A stretch of 64,000 bases of DNA from Acetobacter aceti NBRC 14818. Lineage in GTDB: Bacteria > Pseudomonadota > Alphaproteobacteria > Acetobacterales > Acetobacteraceae. This document shows, piece after piece, positions 1-9,197 of the stretch. Position numbers and translations under genes: made by a program. The DNA is taken from NCBI RefSeq assembly GCF_000193495.2, contig NZ_AP023410.1:2294001-2358000 (forward strand). Direction: 5' to 3'. Positions within the stretch are counted from its first letter, which is position 1; each line of letters opens with the position of its first letter. Below the pieces are notes generated by a model that searched no databases, was not told the origin of the DNA, and saw nothing but the letters and a program-made list of their open reading frames with translations.

Positions 1-457
1 GCTCATGCCGCTCGGGATTGGCAAAATCCGCTCGCGAACCTTCCCTATAGATGTTCTGGTCGAGTTGCACCCACAGCACGTCCAGCGGGTCAGGGCTGTT
101 ATTCGTGTAGGTGATGATCTCGCTGCCGGACAGGGTCCGGTTGGTCGGGTCGATCGTCACCTTGATGTCGTAGTCAGCCCGGTTCTGCCATGCCTGCGGT
201 CCTCTCCGGCCGCTGCCGGAACGATAGCCGTTCGGCGCATCGGGATAGGCCAGAGGCGCGAAGATTCTGCCCGCCTCCTGCACCGGTGTCGCTCCCGTAT
301 CCGCCGCGTGAAGAGTCGTCAGGGGGCAAGGTAACGCGAAGGCCGTCAGCAGGAGTACAACGCGCAAACTCCGCCATTTCGGGCAGATCGCGCCGCGTTT
401 CAGCACCACCCGCCCGGTCCGGGAAACGAAATGGGGGGATGACTGTTTCTTCAGCAT
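1..457 (-). CDS. M1 family metallopeptidase, N-terminal part (cut by window edge)
   Basis: The frame is open from an ATG at 457 to the left edge, about 152 codons without a stop. An AGGAGA ribosome site sits six bases before the ATG. Residues about 32-50 form a hydrophobic stretch after a basic N-terminus, which looks like an export signal or anchor. From about residue 90 the text (YDIKVTIDP, then LSGSEIITYTNNSPDPL) resembles the beta-rich N-terminal domain of M1 aminopeptidases, where the bound peptide is held. The HExxH zinc site would lie outside the window, so the catalytic part cannot be checked. The gene diverges from the adenosine deaminase gene at 566. The family call rests on the N-terminal domain only. 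Confidence 0.72.
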   Translation of the reverse strand, partial: MLKKQSSPHFVSRTGRVVLKRGAICPKWRSLRVVLLLTAFALPCPLTTLHAADTGATPVQEAGRIFAPLAYPDAPNGYRSGSGRRGPQAWQNRADYDIKVTIDPTNRTLSGSEIITYTNNSPDPLDVLWVQLDQNIYREGSRADFANPERHE

Positions 458-565
458 ACGCTGTCTCCTGACATCAGGCGGATTACCGTGCTAACCCTTC
501 AGATAGCATCGTCAAGGTGAACACGGTATTGTCCGCAGTTGTCATCCTAACGTGAAAAGCACACC

Positions 566-2137
566 ATGCAGGCCATGATCCGACGCCTTCTGCCGGCTCT
601 GCTGAGCCTCCCGTTTGTCACTGTGGCGTTCGCCGCCTCTCCGGACAGTTCTGAACAGGCGGCTGTTTCCAGCCGTTTCGAGGCCCTTCGCACCAACCCG
701 CAGGAGCTTCCCCTCTTCATGCGGGCCTTCCCGAAGGGCGCGGATCTGCACAACCATCTGGTCGGCGCAATTTATGCGGAGCGTCTGCTGGAGTGGGCGA
801 AACAGGATCAGCTTTGCGTGAACCCGGACACAGGGGCGATCGGTCCGACGCGCTGCGCTTTCGGATTTCACACCTCAAAGGACGCGATCCCCGCCGCCCA
901 GATCATGCAGGATCAGGCTCTCTATACGCAGACGATCGACGCTCTCTCGATGCGGAATTTTGTCCCGTCGCCGCAGGACCGGTCGGGTCATGACCACTTC
1001 TTTGCGACATTCGACAAGTTCCTGCCCGCCACAGCCGCTCATGACGCCGACATGCTGGTGGACGCGCTCTCCCAGGCGGCGCGGGATCATGTCACCTACG
1101 TGGAACTGATGGTGTCACCACAGCTGAACGCCGTGGCCCGGTTGGGCTCGTCTTACAGGATCAACCGTGAGAGCGACATCGCGCAGGCAGAAATCCGCGT
1201 CGTGCCCCATCTCAACCATCTGGTGAAACTGGCGCGGGAAGAGACGGACACCATGGAACGCAAGGCCCGTGCGACCATGAAGTGCGGAACCAGCGAGGCC
1301 GTCCCCGGTTGTCATGTTGCCGTCCGCTATCTGTATCAAACAATCAGAACGATGCCTCCGGGCATGGTGCTGGCCCAGATCGCTTTCGGCTACACGCTGG
1401 CCACTGCTGACAGCCGCTTTGTCGGCATCAATATTGTCGGACCAGAAGACAATCCGATCGCCATGCAGGATTACACGCTGCATATGCAGATGTTCCACAC
1501 ACTTTCGGAACGCTGGCCAAAAGTAAAACTCTCCCTGCATGCCGGTGAACTGTCTCCGGGTCTGGTTGCTCCGAGCGGGCTCGACAATCATATCCGGCAG
1601 GCTGTTGAAATTGCCGGAGCGTCGCGCATCGGACATGGCGTGGACATCATGCAGGAACATGATCCGTATGGTCTGCTCGCGGAAATGGCGCAGCGGAATA
1701 TCCTCGTCGAGATCAATCTGAGCAGCAATGAACAGATCCTGAACGTCAAGGACAACGCCCATCCGTTCGTGACCTATCGCTCGCACGGAGTGCCTGTCGC
1801 GCTGTCCACGGATGACGAAGGCGTTTCACGCATTACCCTGACCGACGAATATCTCCGGGCCGCGAAAACCTATGCCCTGTCCTATACCGATCTGAAGGAC
1901 CTGTCCCGTATGGGGCTGGAGCACGGATTTGTCGCAGGCAAAAGTCTGTGGGATTCCACAAAACCTTTTCATCGCGTGCCCGCCTGTGCGGATATCGACG
2001 CCAGAGAAGCAGAGCCGGAGGGCTTGTGTCGAGAACTGCTCGCACACAGTCAGAAAGCCCGACTGGAATGGGATCTCGAAAATCAGTTCAGCCAGTTTGA
2101 ACATCAGGTTGTCACCGGACAACCGTTCCAGAACTGA
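566..2137 (+). CDS. exported adenosine deaminase-like amidohydrolase
   Basis: This 523-residue protein belongs to the adenosine/AMP deaminase superfamily, which deaminates (deoxy)adenosine to inosine with a metal ion. Residues 1-23 form a signal peptide ending in AFA-A. Visible metal and catalytic residues are the HxH of DLHNHL (H62, H64), HAGE (H325, E328), GHG (H357) and STDD (D416, D417), so the site looks intact. It is longer than cytosolic Add (about 330-350 residues) and, with its signal peptide, resembles the secreted ADGF-type enzymes. The nucleoside permease gene follows after 24 bases on the same strand, which suggests extracellular or periplasmic deamination of purine nucleosides followed by uptake. 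Exact substrate preference (adenosine versus deoxyadenosine) is not readable. Confidence 0.88.
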   Translation: MQAMIRRLLPALLSLPFVTVAFAASPDSSEQAAVSSRFEALRTNPQELPLFMRAFPKGADLHNHLVGAIYAERLLEWAKQDQLCVNPDTGAIGPTRCAFGFHTSKDAIPAAQIMQDQALYTQTIDALSMRNFVPSPQDRSGHDHFFATFDKFLPATAAHDADMLVDALSQAARDHVTYVELMVSPQLNAVARLGSSYRINRESDIAQAEIRVVPHLNHLVKLAREETDTMERKARATMKCGTSEAVPGCHVAVRYLYQTIRTMPPGMVLAQIAFGYTLATADSRFVGINIVGPEDNPIAMQDYTLHMQMFHTLSERWPKVKLSLHAGELSPGLVAPSGLDNHIRQAVEIAGASRIGHGVDIMQEHDPYGLLAEMAQRNILVEINLSSNEQILNVKDNAHPFVTYRSHGVPVALSTDDEGVSRITLTDEYLRAAKTYALSYTDLKDLSRMGLEHGFVAGKSLWDSTKPFHRVPACADIDAREAEPEGLCRELLAHSQKARLEWDLENQFSQFEHQVVTGQPFQN

Positions 2138-2161
2138 ACAGGCTTTTTCCTGAAAGACTTC

Positions 2162-3247
2162 ATGATGCATCTCCTTGCCTCCCTTGCCTGTCTCCCGCTT
2201 GCCATGTGGAGTGTTCTGTCTCAGGCCCATGCCGCCAGTCTTGCGAAAATCCCTGTGCGGGTCGTGATTGTGACGACATTTGAACTCGGCAATGACACGG
2301 GGGACATGCCCGGAGAGTTCCAGCACTGGGTGGAGAAACTTCCGCTCAGTGAAGAACTGCCGGCGCGAGGCAGCTATCATGAAATCCTGCGCTATAACCC
2401 TGACCTGCACGTTCTGGGCATTGTGACGGGAGAGGGGCCATCGCACATGGCCTCGGCCATGACCGGGCTGGTGCTCGATCCGCGCTTCGATCTGCGAAAG
2501 GCCTATTTCCTGCTTGCCGGGATCGGCGGGATCAATCCGAATTTCGGGTCTGTCGGCTCGGCAGTCTGGGCGCCACGCGTCATCAATGGTGGCCTGGCCC
2601 ACATGATCGACGCCCGTGAAATTCCTTCTGACTGGCCGGATGGTTTCGCGCCAGTGCAGGGCGCCAGTCCTACACTGCATCCGGTTCCCGCATTGCATTC
2701 CCAGTGGGGCGACATGGGCTATACGCTCAACCCCCGTCTGGTGAACTGGGCCTATACCCTGACGCACTCGGTTACCCTGCCGGATGCGCCCTCGCTTCAG
2801 GCCAGCCGAGCCCGTTACAAGGGCTATCCCGCTGCACAGAAACCGCCGCAGGTCATGGTGGGTGACACGCTTTCTTCCGAAACCTTCTGGGTTGGCGCGA
2901 AGATGAATGGCTGGGCGGAACGCTGGGTCAAATACTGGACCGATAATCAGGGGCAGTTCGCAACGACGGCGGAAGAGGATATCGGTCTGATGCAGGCGCT
3001 CTCCGCGCAGGCAAAAGCCGGACGGGTGGATATCAATCGCGTGCTGATCCTGCGCGCGGCGAGCAATTATGACATGCCACCGCCGGGTGAAAGCGCGGCA
3101 GCTCTTCTGAAAGAAGAAGCTGATGAAACCGGTTTTTCAGGGTTCATTCCCTCTCTGGATGCAGCGTGGCTGGTCGGCAGCACGGTTGTGCGCGAACTGG
3201 CGCTGCACTGGTCGAGTTATGAGAATGTCACGGCGGGTGGAGACTGA
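2162..3247 (+). CDS. purine nucleoside permease (NUP family)
   Basis: A 361-residue protein with an N-terminal signal peptide (hydrophobic to about residue 24, AHA-A cleavage-like site). It matches the purine nucleoside permease family in its VVIVTTFELGNDTGD opening and GEGPSHMASAMTGL segment. The conserved block FLLAGIGGINPNFGSVGSAVWAP is typical of this family, which is structurally related to nucleoside phosphorylases. It has no run of transmembrane helices, so the name permease reflects the family label; it may bind or process nucleosides outside the membrane. It follows the adenosine deaminase-like gene with 24 bases between them and is probably co-transcribed, consistent with purine nucleoside salvage. 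No terminator hairpin is obvious directly after it, but a short hairpin repeat lies about 120 bases downstream. Confidence 0.85.
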   Translation: MMHLLASLACLPLAMWSVLSQAHAASLAKIPVRVVIVTTFELGNDTGDMPGEFQHWVEKLPLSEELPARGSYHEILRYNPDLHVLGIVTGEGPSHMASAMTGLVLDPRFDLRKAYFLLAGIGGINPNFGSVGSAVWAPRVINGGLAHMIDAREIPSDWPDGFAPVQGASPTLHPVPALHSQWGDMGYTLNPRLVNWAYTLTHSVTLPDAPSLQASRARYKGYPAAQKPPQVMVGDTLSSETFWVGAKMNGWAERWVKYWTDNQGQFATTAEEDIGLMQALSAQAKAGRVDINRVLILRAASNYDMPPPGESAAALLKEEADETGFSGFIPSLDAAWLVGSTVVRELALHWSSYENVTAGGD

Positions 3248-3366
3248 AGGACTACGTCGCCGCATTTCGCAATAGAAGCCGTTTTCAGAAAAACCGTTCC
3301 CTGAAAACTCCTGAATAATCATGGATTATTCAAGAACCCTTGGGTTAAGCCTTTTGTAAATCATAA

Positions 3367-3412
3367 AGAAGTTTTTGGTGAAGCTTTTTTCAAAAAGCTT
3401 CAAAAGATGCCA
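3367..3412 (+). repeat. interspersed hairpin repeat, copy A (partial)
   Basis: This begins with the outer-arm text AAGTTTTTGGTGAAGC and contains the first internal palindrome (AAGCTTTTTTCAAAAAGCTT). The second hairpin and closing arm seen in the copies at 36.4, 42.8 and 47.9 kb are missing. It lies between the converging nucleoside permease and lipoprotein genes and may also stop transcription. Confidence 0.75.
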
Positions 3413-3511
3413 ACTTTACTATGAAAAACCGCTATATTTAACAATCTCTCAAACGAAACCACTGAATGTTGAAAGAGCTATCTTTCTGGATAGCTCTTTC
3501 GATAACAACAA

Positions 3512-4447
3512 TCAGGGTTTTGAGGGCGCTTTCAGATAACCAGCCGCAGGAGAACGCGCCTTGACTGCCGTGCTGGCAGCGTCCGTTGCGTCATCTGCTA
3601 CACCACCGGGAAAGATGGCGTTCGGCTCTGAAGTTTCTGCAGAGGGAGCCTGAACAGACGCGGAGGCAGGAGCTGTTGCCGCCGCCGGAGCAGTCGGAGT
3701 GGCGGGGGTGGAAGACGCTGGAGCGGCGGACGTTGTCACCACACCACTGCCAGTATCGGCAGTAGATGACGAGGCTGCAGCAGAACCACCCAGAGATTCC
3801 GTCTGGATTGCTGCTGCAGTAGGCATGCCGCCCGCATCAACCAGCCAGTCCTTCAGCTTGTTCCTGATCTGGAACTCCAGCTCGACATTCATGTCCTGCA
3901 TCATCTGACGCGTGATCTCGTAGAGATTGGCGCGACTGTCCGCATCTCCCTTGCTCAGATCAGGCTTCATACTGCGGGTGACATGGGCCTCCACCTCTCC
4001 CATCTGCTGACCGGTGGAAGACTGTATGTCGAGATGGGTGTCCATCTTCCCGTTCAGGGTCCCGCCCGGCTCGTGAACGATCGAGGCGCCATCAATCGTG
4101 AAGACGGCGGAACCGGACTGTCCGGCAGCCACTAGCCGCTGCTGGGCCATCTGGGTCAGGGCCTGATCTGGCGGAATGGGCGCGTTCGCCGACACATCTC
4201 CCGGCACTGAGCCCGGTGCAGCGTGATCGGCCACCTGCAAGGTGGCGACGTTCAGATGGATCTGGTTGAGATAGCCGTACTGATACGGGAGAAAGGCCGT
4301 CATCGCATCATCCGATGACGAACAGCCTGCGATCAGGGTTATCGCGGCCAGCGCGCTGAGCATCGTCGTCCGGCGCATGACCTGACGGCTGAAACGAGTC
4401 TTACCAGTGAGCCGTTTGCGGATATTGAGCATCCCGCCATTCTCCAT
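3512..4447 (-). CDS. putative lipoprotein, unknown function
   Basis: I do not recognise a named family. The ATG at 4447 has a good GGGAG site six bases upstream, better than the earlier in-frame start at 4474. A lipoprotein signal is clear: basic N-terminus, hydrophobic segment and a lipobox LIAG-C with the lipidated Cys at about residue 42. The middle part has a predicted helical stretch around the words EITRQMMQDMNVELEFQIRNKLKDWL. The last third is Ala/Ser/Pro/Thr-rich and low in complexity, and probably disordered. It is the last gene of a minus-strand run from argD and is 102 bases downstream of another unknown gene. It is presumably an outer-membrane or periplasmic-facing lipoprotein; no role is inferred. 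Confidence 0.7.
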   Translation of the reverse strand: MENGGMLNIRKRLTGKTRFSRQVMRRTTMLSALAAITLIAGCSSSDDAMTAFLPYQYGYLNQIHLNVATLQVADHAAPGSVPGDVSANAPIPPDQALTQMAQQRLVAAGQSGSAVFTIDGASIVHEPGGTLNGKMDTHLDIQSSTGQQMGEVEAHVTRSMKPDLSKGDADSRANLYEITRQMMQDMNVELEFQIRNKLKDWLVDAGGMPTAAAIQTESLGGSAAASSSTADTGSGVVTTSAAPASSTPATPTAPAAATAPASASVQAPSAETSEPNAIFPGGVADDATDAASTAVKARSPAAGYLKAPSKP

Positions 4448-4549
4448 TTTGAACTCCCGGCCAGACGATACCATGACCGGATAGGCATTTTCCGAAGAGC
4501 ACTATCTGCCAGATCGGGGTAAACGGAAAGCGTCTGGAAACTTGGCCGA

Positions 4550-5515
4550 TTACGTCCTGTTCTGTCGGTTGGGCCACGCGCCGGGCAGGGAGGGAACAGA
4601 GGTCGGCAAGGACGACGCAGCCCCCAGCGCAAAGGCTCCGGACAGTCCGGCTTTTCCAAAGTCCACCGTCAGCTCCCGTGGAGCCAGCTCGACCGAGTCC
4701 GGGTTGCCGATAAAGAGCGACAGCAGCCGCTGGGGAATGAGACGGGCAAGGTCCGTATCCCTCTCCATCAGGATCAGATCCTGCTGGGGACAGTAGATCA
4801 CGGCGATCTCTGTATCCGGAGACGGCTTCAGGGTGCCGATATACAGCACGATATTGGCTGCCGGATCAGCGAAACGGGTCAGTTCCATGTCCGGCAGTCG
4901 CAGAAGCGGAAAGCCACGCAGGATGGCTCCACCGTAGGGAGAGAGAATGACCGGCGATGTCTTGGCCGTCAGACCGCGCGCCACAGACAGCAGTTGCAGG
5001 AAGGCTGTCGCTTTCAACGGCGGACTCTCAGCCCGGAACGAAAGTCCGTCCTGTGGCAGCATCTGGGGCGTGAAGCGGCCCGGTGGCGGAAAACGCTCCA
5101 GCCAGGCCGCCAGAAGCTCCTCGCACAGGACACGCCCCAGATTGCGCACCTTTTCCGTCAGTTGCAGGGTAGCGGGTCTGAGGGCTTCCAGCGCCGAATT
5201 AACAAGCGCCTTGAAATAGGGCGCAAGGGCATCGACGATGGCGTTCTGTTCTTCAGGCGTGAGTGCTGCGAAGCGACTGGCGCGGTAATTGAAGGACGGA
5301 TCAAGAAACCAGAGCGCCTCCGTCCCCTGCTCGTGGCGCAGCCGCAGAACCGGCAGAGGCAACAGGCTGACATGGAGGGCGAACGGATTCCAGCCGGGAT
5401 AGAAATTCAGCAGGGGACGATGATTGACAGTCAGCGTATGTGACTGGCCCTGAAAAGTAATCACTATGCTTCCGTCGTCTGCCGGAGCGACCTTGTCCTG
5501 CGATGCTTCGGGCAT
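4550..5515 (-). CDS. conserved hypothetical protein
   Basis: A 321-residue soluble protein with no signal peptide or membrane segment, and no domain I can name. It contains a LTVNHRPLLNFYPGWNPFALHVSLLPLPVLRLRHEQG-like region split around residues 25-65, an FPPPGRF turn near 145, and a hydrophobic PLLRLP/DPAANIVLYIGTL part near 200-230. The long uninterrupted frame has normal codon use for the region. It lies between hslO and the lipoprotein gene on the same strand, 75 bases after hslO, so it may be part of that transcript. The C-terminal 30 residues (PSLPGAWPNRQNRT at the end) look unstructured. Confidence 0.65.
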   Translation of the reverse strand: MPEASQDKVAPADDGSIVITFQGQSHTLTVNHRPLLNFYPGWNPFALHVSLLPLPVLRLRHEQGTEALWFLDPSFNYRASRFAALTPEEQNAIVDALAPYFKALVNSALEALRPATLQLTEKVRNLGRVLCEELLAAWLERFPPPGRFTPQMLPQDGLSFRAESPPLKATAFLQLLSVARGLTAKTSPVILSPYGGAILRGFPLLRLPDMELTRFADPAANIVLYIGTLKPSPDTEIAVIYCPQQDLILMERDTDLARLIPQRLLSLFIGNPDSVELAPRELTVDFGKAGLSGAFALGAASSLPTSVPSLPGAWPNRQNRT

Positions 5516-5589
5516 ATCGTCTCTGCTGCCTTAATGTCTGGCCGAATACTTTAGCGACATTTCTGTTTTCTGCCCATCAGTCAAAGACG

Positions 5590-6561
5590 TCAATTCGCAG
5601 AGGCCGTTGTGCCGACTTCCTTGCGGTCAAAACAGAAGTCATGGTTGCAGAACTCGCACGTCATCTTGATGACGCCGTCCTCGACCATGTGATCAAGATC
5701 GTCATCGGAAAAACGCGAGAGAACATCGGACAGTTTCGCTTTCGAACAGCGGCACCCATAGGCCAGAGCCCGGGACTGTCCAACGACCAGATCCTCTTCA
5801 TGGAACAGGCGGTACAGCAACTGTTCAGCCGGAAGCGCGTCATCCAGCAGCTCAGCGTCCGTCAGCGTTCCGGCGAGCGCAAGGGCTGTGTTCCACGCAT
5901 CCTCGCCCTGCTCATCAAGAACATCGGAGTGATCGGCGTCGGCGTCCGAACCACCACCACCGGCAATCCGCTCAAGGATAAGAGCGCCGGACCGCCAGCC
6001 TGCCTCGGTCTGCTGCGCCGCCAGCATGGTCCAGCAGGCATGCTGCTCACTGGTCTGGAAATAATGCATCGCCATGTCGGCGAGGCTGTCACCCGTGATT
6101 TCAACAATCCCCTGATGCCGGTCCATTTCCGGCCCCTGATCGACCGTCAGGGCGAGGTAGCCGTTTCCTGTCAGGTCCCGGTCGGTGATCTGTTTGCCGG
6201 AGGCAAGCAGCGCATCCAGCTGCTCCTGATCCTGTCGGGCATAAAACCGGAGGCCACCGGTATCGGTGCAGTCCGCCAGCAGAAGACTGACAGGTCCGTC
6301 CCCCTTGATCTGCAACGAGAAGGAGCCCTGAAATTTCAGGGCGCTGGCCAGTCCGGCGACAAGCGCCAGCGCTTTGCCGCCAAGAGCGGAGATGGCGGGC
6401 GCGTGCTTATGGCGCGTGAGGATGGCGTCCGCCAGCTTTCCGGGGCGGACCAGACGTCCGCGCACTGGTCGACCGGCCAGATGGAAAGGCGTCACCCCCC
6501 CGGGGACAACGATATCCGGCACATCCGGTCGATCGCGATCAAGAAACGCAGGGGTGTCCAA
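5590..6561 (-). CDS. hslO: Hsp33 redox-regulated chaperone
   Basis: A 323-residue cytoplasmic holdase that is switched on by oxidative unfolding. The zinc-binding redox switch is seen at the C-terminal end as CxC (C270, C272) and CxxC (C302, C305), with an extra Cys at 310. The N-terminal substrate-binding domain has the typical LTRHKHAPAISALGGKALAL and SLQIKGDGPVSLLLADC text. It lies in the argD-argF-small protein-hslO order on the minus strand, a grouping also found in other alphaproteobacteria. There is an 85-base gap to the upstream small gene. Acetic acid bacteria meet strong oxidative and acid stress, so the role fits. The family call is firm. Confidence 0.95.
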   Translation of the reverse strand: MDTPAFLDRDRPDVPDIVVPGGVTPFHLAGRPVRGRLVRPGKLADAILTRHKHAPAISALGGKALALVAGLASALKFQGSFSLQIKGDGPVSLLLADCTDTGGLRFYARQDQEQLDALLASGKQITDRDLTGNGYLALTVDQGPEMDRHQGIVEITGDSLADMAMHYFQTSEQHACWTMLAAQQTEAGWRSGALILERIAGGGGSDADADHSDVLDEQGEDAWNTALALAGTLTDAELLDDALPAEQLLYRLFHEEDLVVGQSRALAYGCRCSKAKLSDVLSRFSDDDLDHMVEDGVIKMTCEFCNHDFCFDRKEVGTTASAN

Positions 6562-6646
6562 AATGCCTCTCCTCTTTCCGGTCTTCCTCTGTCGCAGCCG
6601 ACCGACTGCCGCATAAATCCCTTATATGGTCACGCCATGACCGGAT

Positions 6647-6997
6647 TTACAGGTCAGCCGTAAGCCGGGATTCCAGAGCCTCAAGCGTCTGCCGGAACGC
6701 CTGCTGCTTTTCATCATCCAGCGGGAAAGCTGTCTTCAGAGCGGAGAGCAGTCCCTGCCGACAGGCATCGTGGGCGACATCAAGGTCCTGACTGCGAGGC
6801 GCCGACGCAAGACAGTCGATATAGGAGTCCCGAAAGGAACGCAGCTTGTCCACAGGCAGGCCAAGCGTGGCGAACGCCTTGTCCACTTCCGGCTCCAGCC
6901 AGCCTGGAGCCGCCGGACCGTCTTCCGTGGACGATATCTGTATCGGTCCGTCTTCAGGACCCGTTCCCACAATATTTTCGGCTTTATCGTCGCTCAT
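6647..6997 (-). CDS. small conserved hypothetical protein after argF
   Basis: A 116-residue acidic protein with no named family. The N-terminal 30 residues are rich in D, E, G and P and look disordered. From about residue 35 to the end it is predicted helical (PEVDKAFATLGLPVDKLRSFRDSYIDCL and on). Its ATG overlaps the argF stop by four bases (ATGA), which supports translational coupling and shows that the frame is real. There is no signal peptide or membrane segment. Its conservation next to argF and hslO would be worth knowing; from the sequence alone no function can be given. Confidence 0.7.
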   Translation of the reverse strand: MSDDKAENIVGTGPEDGPIQISSTEDGPAAPGWLEPEVDKAFATLGLPVDKLRSFRDSYIDCLASAPRSQDLDVAHDACRQGLLSALKTAFPLDDEKQQAFRQTLEALESRLTADL

Positions 6998-7998
6998 TTC
7001 GCTTCCTCCCCAAACCGTGTCCAGTCCTCGCCTCCGAGCGCCCAGACGAGCAACCCTTTCTGGGCATGCAGCCTGTTTTCAGCTTCATCGAACACCACCG
7101 AAGCCGGACTTTCGAACACGTCCTCTGTCACTTCCTCACCAATATGAGCCGGGAGGCAGTGCATGAACAGGGCATCTTTGGCCGCATGTTTCATCAGGGC
7201 GCGATCAACGCGGTAAGGCTCCAGCAGCGTGATGCGCTCGGCCGCAGCTTCATCAGACATGCTGACCCATGTGTCGGTCAGAATGCAGTCCGCACCTGCC
7301 ACGGCTTCCTGAGGATCATTGGTCAAAACCAGCTTCGCACCCTGCTGACGCGCCCAGGCGACAACTTCCGCTTTCGGCATCAGCTGTTTCGGCGTAGCCA
7401 CGCGCAGGGTGAAATCAAACTGGGCAGCGGCTTCGATCAGGGAGGCAGCGACATTGTTGCCGTCACCCACCCACGCCAGCGTGCGACCTGCGATCGGCCC
7501 CTTGTGTTCCTCGAACGTCATGATGTCCGCGAGGATCTGGACCGGGTGAGAGGCCGGCGTCAGGCCGTTGATGACCGGCACGGAGCTCCAGCGGGCAAGT
7601 TCATGCAGGGCGGCGGTGCGACCCGTGCGCAGCACGATGGCGTCCACAAAACGCGAGAGAACCCGCGCCGTATCCTGCACTGACTCCCCACGACCAAGCT
7701 GCGTGTCGCCAGCCGAAAGAACAACGGCGTCGCCGCCCAGCTGGCGGACGCCGACTTCAAAGGAAACGCGCGTGCGGGTGGAGGGCTTGGACAGCAGAAT
7801 GCCAAGCGTCCGGCCTTCCAGCGGCTTCGCAGGATGCAAGGGGCGGCTCCTGCCATGCTGCATCCGCTTCATGCCGGCTGCGACATCGATGATCTGTCTG
7901 AGAGTGGTCTTGTCCAGATCACGCAGATCAAGAAAGTGGCGGATCGCCTTCCCGGCAGGCTGATGCGTCGGGGAAGCGGCCTTGGCAGAGGTGGTCAC
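6994..7998 (-). CDS. argF: ornithine carbamoyltransferase
   Basis: This enzyme makes citrulline from ornithine and carbamoyl phosphate in arginine synthesis. The carbamoyl-phosphate loop STRTR is at residues 73-77, followed by FEVGVRQLGG. The HPVQ ornithine-side motif, DTWVSM and the C-terminal FMHCLPAH motif are all present. I choose the GTG at 7998, which overlaps the argD stop as GTGA with a GGAG eight bases upstream, giving 334 residues. A longer frame to 8052 would add 18 non-conserved residues inside argD. It is coupled to argD upstream and to a small gene downstream by four-base overlaps. Confidence 0.95.
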   Translation of the reverse strand: MTTSAKAASPTHQPAGKAIRHFLDLRDLDKTTLRQIIDVAAGMKRMQHGRSRPLHPAKPLEGRTLGILLSKPSTRTRVSFEVGVRQLGGDAVVLSAGDTQLGRGESVQDTARVLSRFVDAIVLRTGRTAALHELARWSSVPVINGLTPASHPVQILADIMTFEEHKGPIAGRTLAWVGDGNNVAASLIEAAAQFDFTLRVATPKQLMPKAEVVAWARQQGAKLVLTNDPQEAVAGADCILTDTWVSMSDEAAAERITLLEPYRVDRALMKHAAKDALFMHCLPAHIGEEVTEDVFESPASVVFDEAENRLHAQKGLLVWALGGEDWTRFGEEAK

Positions 7999-9197
7999 GA
8001 AATCGTCTCCAGAATAGCGGCCCGGACCGTTGCGGCTGCCTGACGGAGACACTTTACGGCCTCAAGACAATCCTGTTCCGAGATGATGAGAGGCGGCACG
8101 AGCCGCAGAACATTGTCTCCGGCGGAGACGGCGAGAAGCCCGGCAGCCTGAGCGGCGGCAAGCACATCGGACACTTTCGGGATGCAGCGAAGCCCGATCA
8201 TCAGCCCCATGCCCCGACGTTCCGAGAAAATGTCAGGGAAATCTTTGATCAACGTATCCAGATGCCTGTCCAGAAAAGCGGCGCGCTCCCGCACCTGCTC
8301 CAGAAAACCGGGAGCCAGAAGAATATCCAGAACGGCATTCGCAGCGGCACAGGCCAGCGGGTTGCCACCGAACGTGGTGCCATGTGAGCCCGGCGTCAGA
8401 TGCTTCGCCACCTCTTCACGAGCAAGGATCGCGCCGATAGGGAAGCCGCCGCCCAGCCCCTTGGCTGCGGACATGACGTCCGGGGTGACGCCCGACCATT
8501 CATGGGCGAACAGTCTGCCGGTACGGCCCACACCGGTCTGCACTTCATCAAAACCGAGGAACAGGCCGAACTCGTCACACATGGCGCGGAGTTCCTGAAG
8601 GAAGCGCTTGTCCGCCGCCTTGATGCCGCTTTCACCCTGAATGGGTTCCAGCATCACACCAGCGGTTTCCGGCGTCACGGCGTCACGGACCGCGTTCATG
8701 TTGTTAAGCGGCACATGATCGAAGCCCGGAGCGCGCTCACCGAACCCGTCAAGATAGGTCGGGTTACCCGTGGCGGACAGCATGCCAAGCGTGCGACCAT
8801 GGAACGCGCCTTCAAAGCACAGGATGCGGGTCCGCTCCGGGTGGCCGCTCTTCGCCTGCGCGCGGCGGATGGCCTTCACCATGCCTTCATTGGCTTCCGC
8901 ACCGGAATTGCAGAAGAACACGCTGTCGGCGAACGTGTTTTCAACCAGACGGGCGGCGAGGCGTTCAGCCTGCGGCACACGGAACAGGTTGGACACGTGC
9001 ATGACCTTTGCGGCCTGCTCGGTGATGGCTTTTACCAGTTGCGGGTTGGCGTGCCCGACGGAGCAGGTGGCAATGCCAGCCGCAAAATCAAGAAATCGTC
9101 GCCCGTCCGTCGTGTACAGCCAGGCGCCTTCGCCCCGCTCGAAGGCGAGGTCAGCGCGGTTGTAGGTCGGCATCAGGGCGGAAATCATGAGGGTCAT
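7995..9197 (-). CDS. argD: acetylornithine aminotransferase
   Basis: A class III PLP-dependent aminotransferase of 400 residues that converts N-acetylglutamate semialdehyde to N-acetylornithine (and often acts on the succinyl-diaminopimelate intermediate). The PLP lysine is K246 in SAAKGLGGGFPIGA; FFCNSGAEANE near residue 95, LEPIQGESG near 183 and FDEVQTGVGRTG near 216 are all intact. Start choice is uncertain, since ATG codons at residues 1, 4 and 9 are all possible and none has a strong ribosome site. Its stop overlaps argF (GTGA). A GC-rich hairpin lies about 40 bases upstream of the start. Confidence 0.94.
   Translation of the reverse strand: MTLMISALMPTYNRADLAFERGEGAWLYTTDGRRFLDFAAGIATCSVGHANPQLVKAITEQAAKVMHVSNLFRVPQAERLAARLVENTFADSVFFCNSGAEANEGMVKAIRRAQAKSGHPERTRILCFEGAFHGRTLGMLSATGNPTYLDGFGERAPGFDHVPLNNMNAVRDAVTPETAGVMLEPIQGESGIKAADKRFLQELRAMCDEFGLFLGFDEVQTGVGRTGRLFAHEWSGVTPDVMSAAKGLGGGFPIGAILAREEVAKHLTPGSHGTTFGGNPLACAAANAVLDILLAPGFLEQVRERAAFLDRHLDTLIKDFPDIFSERRGMGLMIGLRCIPKVSDVLAAAQAAGLLAVSAGDNVLRLVPPLIISEQDCLEAVKCLRQAAATVRAAILETIS

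Noticed and set aside
5503..6663. 386-codon plus-strand frame opposite hslO
   Set aside because: Shadow of hslO in another frame; hslO has the full cysteine switch and clear family sequence.
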